The notes under the pieces: generated by a model | The model's database searches: none | What the model saw: only the letters and a program-made list of their open reading frames with translations | What the model was told of the DNA's origin: nothing | Shown here: in pieces, positions 23,993 to 27,869 of the stretch | How positions within the stretch are numbered: position 1 is the first letter of the stretch | Layout of the letters: each line of letters opens with the position of its first letter | Made by a program: the position numbers and the translations under genes | Assembly: GCF_051860475.1 (NCBI RefSeq) | Contig: NZ_JBHYDW010000043.1 | Coordinates: 1 to 27,869, forward strand | Source of the DNA: Elioraea sp051860475 | GTDB lineage: Bacteria > Pseudomonadota > Alphaproteobacteria > Acetobacterales > Acetobacteraceae | Length of the DNA stretch: 27,869 bases | Reading direction: 5' to 3'

Positions 23993-24019
23993 CGCGGGGT
24001 CCGGCGCCCGGACCCCGCG
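23993..24019. promoter_or_regulatory. Perfect inverted repeat (12-bp stem, 3-base loop) in the aldolase leader
   Basis: The left arm 23993-24004 (CGCGGGGTCCGG) pairs without mismatch with the right arm 24008-24019 across the loop CGC. It lies 12 bases before the aldolase ribosome-binding site. It could be an operator for a dimeric regulator, a leader RNA stem, or a terminator-like element, although no U tract follows. The sequence structure is certain; its function is not known. Confidence 0.5.
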
Positions 24020-24031
24020 TCACCGACATCC

Positions 24032-24038
24032 AGGGAGG
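24032..24038 (+). promoter_or_regulatory. Ribosome-binding site fixing the GTG start of the aldolase
   Basis: AGGGAGG lies six bases before GTG 24045. The open frame extends upstream to an ATG at 23925, but that start has no such site and would add 40 residues of unlike sequence, so GTG 24045 is preferred. Confidence 0.75.
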
Positions 24039-24044
24039 ACGCGC

Positions 24045-24836
24045 GTGCGCGCAAACAGGATCCGCGAGATCTGGGCTTCCGGCGGCCACGCCGTGAACGG
24101 CTGGTTGGGCATCCCGCACGGCGTCGCCGCCGAGGCGATGGTGCAGGGCGGTTGGGACAGCCTGACCGTCGATCTCCAGCACGGCCTCGTCCATTACGAT
24201 ACCGCCGTCGGCATGCTGCAGGCGATCTCGACCAGCCCGATCACGCCGCTCGCGCGCGTGCCCTGGAACGAGCCGGGCATCATCATGAAGATGCTGGATG
24301 CCGGCTGCTTCGGCATCATCTGCCCGATGGTGAGCTCGCGCGAGGAGTGCGAGCGCTTCGTCCAGGCCTGCCGCTACCCGCCCAAGGGCTACCGCAGCTT
24401 CGGCCCGACGCGTGCGAACTGGTACGCAGGCGCCGACTACTGGAAGAACGCCAACGAAACGGTCATCACCTTCGCAATGATCGAGACCAAGGGCTCGCTC
24501 GACAACCTCGATGCGATCCTGTCCACGCCTGGGCTGGACGCGATCTATGTCGGTCCGGCCGACCTCGCGCTCGCGATCGGCGAGCAGCCCGTGGGCGACC
24601 CGACCAGCGAGAAGACGATGGGCGAGATCAAGCGGGTGGTCGAGACGGCGAAGAAGCACGGCGTGGTCGCGGGCATCCATACCGCGAGCCCCGAGGGCGC
24701 GAAGCGCATGTTCGGGCTCGGCTACCAATTCGCGACCGTGCTCGCAGACACCGCCCTGCTCGTGAATGCAGCCAAGGCGGCCGTGTCCGCGGCCAAGGGC
24801 ACGGGAACAGCGGCGAAGGGTTCCGGACCCTACTGA
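24045..24836 (+). CDS. HpcH/HpaI-type aldolase/citrate lyase family protein (263 aa)
   Basis: The start is GTG 24045, chosen from the Shine-Dalgarno and because MRANRIREIWASGG is the usual opening of the family. Conserved features follow: GWDSLTVDLQHG (37-47, with the catalytic-type His46), PLARVPWNEPG with Arg71, GIICPMVSS, and the metal-binding Glu147 (FAMIETKGSLDNLDAIL) and Asp173 (IYVGPADLALAIG). Class II HpcH/HpaI aldolases cleave 2-keto-4-hydroxy acids to pyruvate and an aldehyde, in sugar-acid or aromatic degradation. Divergent from the importer operon and convergent with the RraA gene, it is likely in the same pathway. The exact substrate is not assigned. Confidence 0.92.
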   Translation: MRANRIREIWASGGHAVNGWLGIPHGVAAEAMVQGGWDSLTVDLQHGLVHYDTAVGMLQAISTSPITPLARVPWNEPGIIMKMLDAGCFGIICPMVSSREECERFVQACRYPPKGYRSFGPTRANWYAGADYWKNANETVITFAMIETKGSLDNLDAILSTPGLDAIYVGPADLALAIGEQPVGDPTSEKTMGEIKRVVETAKKHGVVAGIHTASPEGAKRMFGLGYQFATVLADTALLVNAAKAAVSAAKGTGTAAKGSGPY

Positions 24837-24846
24837 GGCCGGTCCA

Positions 24847-24871
24847 GCGCGGGCGGAACTCCCGCCCGCGC
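24847..24871. terminator. Bidirectional terminator-like hairpin between aldolase and RraA genes
   Basis: GCGCGGGCGG at 24847-24856 pairs perfectly with CCGCCCGCGC at 24862-24871 across the loop AACTC. It lies in the 42-base space between two convergent genes, so it could end both transcripts. There is no U tract on either side, so it would be an atypical intrinsic terminator. Confidence 0.6.
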
Positions 24872-24878
24872 CTGCGGC

Positions 24879-25583
24879 TCAGTGGATTTCCGCCATCTTG
24901 GCGAGCGCCTCGCGCAGCTGCGCGATGCCGAAGCCCGGCGCCTTGGCGGCGTCCAGGATCACCTTCTCGCGCCGCGCGCCGAGATCGACCGCGCCCGGCA
25001 CCTTGGCCGCGACGTCGTTTGGAATCACCACCGCGCCGTGACGATCGGCATGGATGAGCTCGCCGTCATGCACGGTCATGCCGTGGATGCTCACGGTCGT
25101 GCCCACCGCCACCACATGGACGAACGCATGGCTCGGGTTGATCATCCCCGCGATCATCGGGAAACCCTTGGCCATCATCGACAGATCACGGATCGAGCCG
25201 TTCGTCACGCAGCCGACCACGCCGAGCCCCTTGTGCACGGTGGTCTGCACCTCGCCCCAGAACGCGCCGGTACCGGGCGTGGAATCGAGGTCCTGGATCA
25301 CCGAGACGTTCGGCCCCGGCTCGGCCGTCGCGACGTGCTCGTAGTAGGTGACGCGCAGCAGGTTGCGCTCGGCCGGGCTCATCGCGGCGGGGCTCTCGGC
25401 GCGGATCATCGCGGTGCGGGCGTAGCCGACGAAGATCGCGTCGGGGTTGTCGTTGTGCACGAACGGCTTGGTGGTGAACCGGATCAGCTGCCGCGGCGAG
25501 ACGAGCTCCTCGAGCGCGTTGCAGATCGTCGGCGTATCGATCTTGCCGAGAGCGTCGAGAAGGGCCTTGTCGTGCGCGGTCAT
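24879..25583 (-). CDS. RraA family protein (4-carboxy-4-hydroxy-2-oxoadipate aldolase/oxaloacetate decarboxylase-like, 234 aa)
   Basis: The start is ATG 25581-25583, with GGAGG (25591-25595 on the - strand) seven bases upstream; an upstream start at 25613 would add ten residues and lacks this spacing. The RraA fold signatures are visible: LGKIDTPTICNALEE (12-26), GAFWGEVQTTVHKGLGVVG (106-124), the VTNGSIRD motif with Arg132 and Asp133 for substrate and metal, and VHDGELIHADRHGAVVIP (171-188). Members include aldolases of 4-hydroxy-4-methyl-2-oxoglutarate type and proteins that inhibit RNase E. In this metabolic context an aldolase or decarboxylase acting on a keto acid is favoured. Confidence 0.88.
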   Translation of the reverse strand: MTAHDKALLDALGKIDTPTICNALEELVSPRQLIRFTTKPFVHNDNPDAIFVGYARTAMIRAESPAAMSPAERNLLRVTYYEHVATAEPGPNVSVIQDLDSTPGTGAFWGEVQTTVHKGLGVVGCVTNGSIRDLSMMAKGFPMIAGMINPSHAFVHVVAVGTTVSIHGMTVHDGELIHADRHGAVVIPNDVAAKVPGAVDLGARREKVILDAAKAPGFGIAQLREALAKMAEIH

Positions 25584-25590
25584 GCGGTTT

Positions 25591-25595
25591 CCTCC
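25591..25595 (-). promoter_or_regulatory. Ribosome-binding site of the RraA-family gene
   Basis: GGAGG on the - strand, seven bases before the ATG at 25583, decides this start over one ten codons upstream. Confidence 0.65.
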
Positions 25596-25641
25596 GTCAG
25601 GCGAGGCCCGCACCGTGCACCGGCAGCGGCGCGCCGTCGAG

Positions 25642-25653
25642 CCCCGCGCGGGG
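25642..25653. promoter_or_regulatory. GC palindrome, copy 2 (candidate operator)
   Basis: The perfect 12-base palindrome CCCCGCGCGGGG lies 59 bases upstream of the RraA-family start, in the 97-base gap before the next gene. It is identical to the one at 23875-23886 in the importer/aldolase intergenic region. Confidence 0.3.
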
Positions 25654-25680
25654 AGAATCCGACGTCGTTGCGGAGACCGC

Positions 25681-26556
25681 TCAGAGCCGGTTCACCGGAA
25701 CCTTCAGATAGACGTTGCCGTCCTCCTCGGGTGGGGGCATCCGGCCCGCGCGCATGTTGACCTGGATCGAGGGGATGATCAGCGCCGGCATCTTCAGCGT
25801 CCTGTCGCGCGCCTCGCGCATCGCCACGAATTCGTCCTCGGTGATGCCGTCGCGGACATGCACGTTGCCGGAACGTTCCTCCGCCACCGTGGTCTCCCAG
25901 GCATAGTGGTCGCGCCCCTTGGCCTTGTAGTCGTGGCAGAGGAACAGTCGGGTCGTCGTCGGCAGGGATAGCACCCGCCGGATCGAGCGGTAGAGCGTGC
26001 GCGCATCGCCGCCCGGGAAGTCGGCCCGCGCCGTGCCGTAGTCGGGCATGAACAGCGTATCGCCGATGAACGCGGCATCGCCGATCACGTAGGTGGAGCA
26101 GGCAGGGGTGTGGCCCGGGGTGTGCAGCACGCGCACGGTCAGGTTGCCGAGCGGGAACGTCTCCTCGTCCTCGAACAGCCGGTCGAACTGGCCGCCATCG
26201 GGGTTGAGGTCGGTCGCATGGAAGATCGGCCGGAACACCTCCTGCACCTCGACGATGCGCCGGCCCATGCCGATCGGCGCGCCGGTGCGGTCCTTCAGAT
26301 AGGGGGCGGCAGACAGGTGGTCGGCATGCGCGTGCGTCTCGAGAATCCAGGCGGCCCGCACCCCCTCCTCCGCCGCTCCGGCCAGGATCTGGTCGGCGAA
26401 GGCGGTGTCGGTACGGCCCGCGGCCGCGTCGTAGTCCAGCACGGAGTCGATGATCGCCGCGTCCTTGGTCGTCGGATCCCATACGAGATGGGCCGCCGTA
26501 TTGGTCGGCTCATGGAAGAAGCTGCGGACCTCGGGGCGGTTCGGACGTGCTGTCAT
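25681..26556 (-). CDS. MBL-fold metallo-hydrolase, ETHE1/Blh-like persulfide dioxygenase type (291 aa)
   Basis: The start is ATG 26554-26556, preceded by AGGGGAG. The metallo-beta-lactamase signature THAHADH is at 74-80, with further ligand positions His149 (HTPGHT), Asp166 (FIGDTLF) and His208 (LCHDY). The N-terminus (VRSFFHEPTNTAAHLVWDP) and the segment IIPSIQVNMRAGRMPPPEEDG at the end are typical of the Blh / persulfide dioxygenase-like group, which oxidises glutathione persulfide with one iron. A divergent rhodanese-DUF2892 gene next door fits sulfide or persulfide detoxification, as in the bigR-blh clusters of alphaproteobacteria. Glyoxalase II activity is the alternative but is less supported by context. 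Confidence 0.88.
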   Translation of the reverse strand: MTARPNRPEVRSFFHEPTNTAAHLVWDPTTKDAAIIDSVLDYDAAAGRTDTAFADQILAGAAEEGVRAAWILETHAHADHLSAAPYLKDRTGAPIGMGRRIVEVQEVFRPIFHATDLNPDGGQFDRLFEDEETFPLGNLTVRVLHTPGHTPACSTYVIGDAAFIGDTLFMPDYGTARADFPGGDARTLYRSIRRVLSLPTTTRLFLCHDYKAKGRDHYAWETTVAEERSGNVHVRDGITEDEFVAMREARDRTLKMPALIIPSIQVNMRAGRMPPPEEDGNVYLKVPVNRL

Positions 26557-26567
26557 GGCTGACTCCC

Positions 26568-26593
26568 CTTATATTCATTGATATGAAGGTAAG
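26568..26593. promoter_or_regulatory. Imperfect inverted repeat, candidate ArsR-type (BigR/SqrR-like) operator
   Basis: Half-sites CTTATATTCAT (26568-26578) and ATGAAGGTAAG (26583-26593) match as an inverted repeat at 9 of 11 positions with spacer TGAT. The AT-rich stretch stands out in this GC-rich window and lies between divergent sulfur-handling genes. Persulfide-sensing ArsR repressors bind such palindromes in related clusters; no regulator gene is in the window. Confidence 0.5.
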
Positions 26594-26667
26594 GGTCGGG
26601 CTAGCATGCCGTCAAGGAAAGGCGCGGTAGCCCGGGCAACCGTAACACGCCTCGCGGCGGCTGCGCG

Positions 26668-26674
26668 AAGGAGG
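26668..26674 (+). promoter_or_regulatory. Ribosome-binding site of the rhodanese gene, deciding between two ATGs
   Basis: AAGGAGG ends one base before ATG 26676 and four bases before ATG 26679. The second ATG has the more workable spacing. Confidence 0.6.
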
Positions 26675-26678
26675 CATG

Positions 26679-27206
26679 ATGGCCCAGTTCATCGACCCCG
26701 CCACGCTGAACCGCCGCCTGGATGAGCGCACCGCGGTGCTGATCGACATCCGCGACCCAGATGAGTATGCGCGCGAGCACATCCGAGGTGCGAGGCTCGT
26801 GCCGCTCGCCGCCTGGGATCGCCACGATCTCGATGCCGAGGCCGGCAAGGCGGTGGTGTTCACCTGCCGCGGCGGGAACCGCACGACCGCGAATGCCGCC
26901 CGGCTGTTCGCGCGCGCGTTTCCCGAGGCCTATCTGCTGAAGGGCGGCATCGAGGCCTGGAAGGCGGCGGGCCTGCCGGTGCATCGCGATCCGACGGCCC
27001 CGCTCGAGCTCCAACGACAGGTCCAGATCGCTGTCGGCACCATGATCCTGCTTGGCTTCGTGCTGGCCTGGCTGGTCTCGCCCTGGTTCCTGGCGCTGGC
27101 CGCGTTCGCCGGCGCCGGCCTGGTGTTCGCCGGCATCACCGGATTCTGCGGCATGGCGCGCCTGCTCGCGGCCCTGCCGTGGAACCGTCCGCGGCTGGCC
27201 GGCTAG
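26679..27206 (+). CDS. Rhodanese-DUF2892 inner membrane protein, YgaP-like (175 aa)
   Basis: ATG 26679 is preferred over 26676 because of the distance to AAGGAGG. An N-terminal single rhodanese domain (about 1-105) contains VLIDIRDPDEYAREHI and the active-site loop VFTCRGGNRT with catalytic Cys63 (64 from the first Met). The C-terminal DUF2892 part has two membrane helices (about 118-136 and 139-157) and ends in the typical GFCGMARLL segment. This is the YgaP architecture: a membrane-anchored sulfurtransferase with the catalytic domain on the cytoplasmic side. Divergent from the persulfide dioxygenase-like gene, it probably belongs to the same sulfide or persulfide response. It converges with the next gene, sharing the CTAG stop. 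Confidence 0.92.
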   Translation: MAQFIDPATLNRRLDERTAVLIDIRDPDEYAREHIRGARLVPLAAWDRHDLDAEAGKAVVFTCRGGNRTTANAARLFARAFPEAYLLKGGIEAWKAAGLPVHRDPTAPLELQRQVQIAVGTMILLGFVLAWLVSPWFLALAAFAGAGLVFAGITGFCGMARLLAALPWNRPRLAG

Positions 27207-27868
27207 ATCGGGTCGCGCACCAGCGGCGCGGTCGAGCAGTGGATGCCGCCGCCGCCCTGATAGACCGCGCTGTAGGGCACGATCCGCACGCTGATCCCCG
27301 CCTTGTCCAACGCCTCGGCCGTGTAGGGGCTGACCGCATCCGCCATGAGCACGCGGCCGGGTGCCACCGCGAGGCAGTTGATGGTCCACACCGGATCGTC
27401 GGGGTGCACCTCGATGGTGCGGATCTTCATCTCCTTGAGCTTTTCGAGAAACCAGAACGGCAGCTGAACCGGGTTGATGATCGCGGTGTCCACGTCGATC
27501 ATGACGAAGGCGCCGTCGATGTGCAGGCGATAGCCGGTCAGGTGCACGCGCAGCAGTTCCACGCCCTGTACGCGCAGCACGTCCTCGACCTGGTCGGCCC
27601 CCGCCTCGTTCACGCGTGACGAGAGGCCGACCACCGCGACCTTGGGCGTGATGAAGGCGAAGGAGCCCCCCTCCATGATGCCGGTGCCGTGCACGGTGCG
27701 CAGGATCGGCATGCCGAGGCGGGCCAGAGTCTCGGTCGCCGGCGCCTCCTCGCCGCGGCGGATCGGCGCGCCCATTCGGCAGACGATCGCCCCGCCATCG
27801 ACCGCGATCACCTGGTCGCGCGTGTAGACCGACTTCATCTTGCCCGGCGCGCAGCGGTCGAGGAACAC
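27203..27868 (-). CDS. DDAH/arginine deiminase-like amidinotransferase family protein, C-terminal part (5' end outside the window)
   Basis: The - strand frame is open to the window edge, so the N-terminus is missing. The visible 222 residues carry the guanidino-group-modifying enzyme landmarks: KSVYTRDQ (12-19), GTGIMEGGSF with Glu66, LSSRVNEAG, the catalytic-type His116 (LHIDGAF), and near the end Cys211 in a GGGGIHCSTAPLVRD context, the nucleophile position. Such enzymes hydrolyse arginine, dimethylarginine or related guanidines, or transfer amidino groups. The terminal GGGGIHCST and LVRD pattern resembles arginine deiminase/DDAH. The GTG at the edge is probably an internal Val codon. Its stop TAG (27205-27203) shares CTAG with the convergent rhodanese gene. 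Confidence 0.85.
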   Translation of the reverse strand: MFLDRCAPGKMKSVYTRDQVIAVDGGAIVCRMGAPIRRGEEAPATETLARLGMPILRTVHGTGIMEGGSFAFITPKVAVVGLSSRVNEAGADQVEDVLRVQGVELLRVHLTGYRLHIDGAFVMIDVDTAIINPVQLPFWFLEKLKEMKIRTIEVHPDDPVWTINCLAVAPGRVLMADAVSPYTAEALDKAGISVRIVPYSAVYQGGGGIHCSTAPLVRDPI

Positions 27869-27869
27869 G

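Larger units (their letters stand above)
23797..24044. promoter_or_regulatory. Divergent intergenic region between importer operon and aldolase gene
   Basis: This 248-base gap separates the divergent starts and must hold promoters for both sides. I see no convincing -35/-10 pair in such GC-rich sequence. It contains a 12-base palindrome at 23875-23886 and a perfect hairpin at 23993-24019, each listed separately. No regulator gene lies next to it in the window. Confidence 0.55.

Noticed and set aside
23925..24044. ATG 23925 as the aldolase start
   Set aside because: The 40 extra residues are unlike the family, run through the perfect hairpin, and lack a ribosome-binding site, whereas AGGGAGG precedes GTG 24045 by six bases.

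Overview
The window is very GC-rich bacterial chromosome (about 70% by eye). It carries 22 readable protein genes plus a few candidate regulatory sites. Gene families, GC content and the neighbourhood suggest an alphaproteobacterium, perhaps Acetobacteraceae or another member of Rhodospirillales. That placement is an inference, because there is no rRNA or other marker here. The high GC creates very long shadow ORFs on the opposite strand (up to about 1000 codons), which were discarded.

Region 1 (1-17493, + strand) is the distal half of an extracellular contractile injection system (eCIS), a phage-tail-like particle related to Afp/PVC. In order it holds: the C-terminal end of an AAA+ ATPase; a 73-aa unknown protein; two eCIS-core (DUF4157) proteins with related N-termini and unrelated C-termini; a CIS tube-type baseplate protein; a LysM-like protein; a gpD-like hub; a gp5/gpV-like spike with an OB fold; an 89-aa unknown; a gp25-like wedge protein; two large baseplate-J-like proteins; a tail protein I-like protein; and a DUF6519 plus parallel beta-helix protein. 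That last protein is split in two by an apparent single-base frameshift near 15264-15267. Most genes overlap by 4 bases (ATGA), so the block looks like one translationally coupled operon. Sheath and tube genes must lie before base 1 if the system is complete. The two DUF4157 proteins, one with a second HExxH motif in a Cys-rich C-terminal domain, are the most interesting genes: they look like a shared leader joined to different payloads.

Region 2 (17530-23796, - strand) is a carbohydrate-type ABC importer operon. It is transcribed from a Tat-exported solute-binding protein through two permeases and a MalK/UgpC-type ATPase to an SDR oxidoreductase and an Ldh_2-family dehydrogenase. Divergently transcribed is an HpcH/HpaI-type aldolase (24045-24836), which converges on an RraA-family gene (24879-25583). 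Together these look like an uptake and breakdown pathway for a sugar, sugar acid or hydroxy/keto acid. The substrate cannot be read from the sequence. The divergent intergenic region contains a perfect 12-bp-stem hairpin and a GC palindrome that recurs upstream of the RraA gene.

Region 3 (25681-27869) has an ETHE1/Blh-like metallo-beta-lactamase-fold protein divergent from a rhodanese-DUF2892 membrane protein, a typical sulfide/persulfide detoxification pair. They share a short AT-rich intergenic region with an imperfect inverted repeat that resembles an ArsR-type (BigR/SqrR) operator. The window ends inside a DDAH/arginine deiminase-like gene on the - strand.
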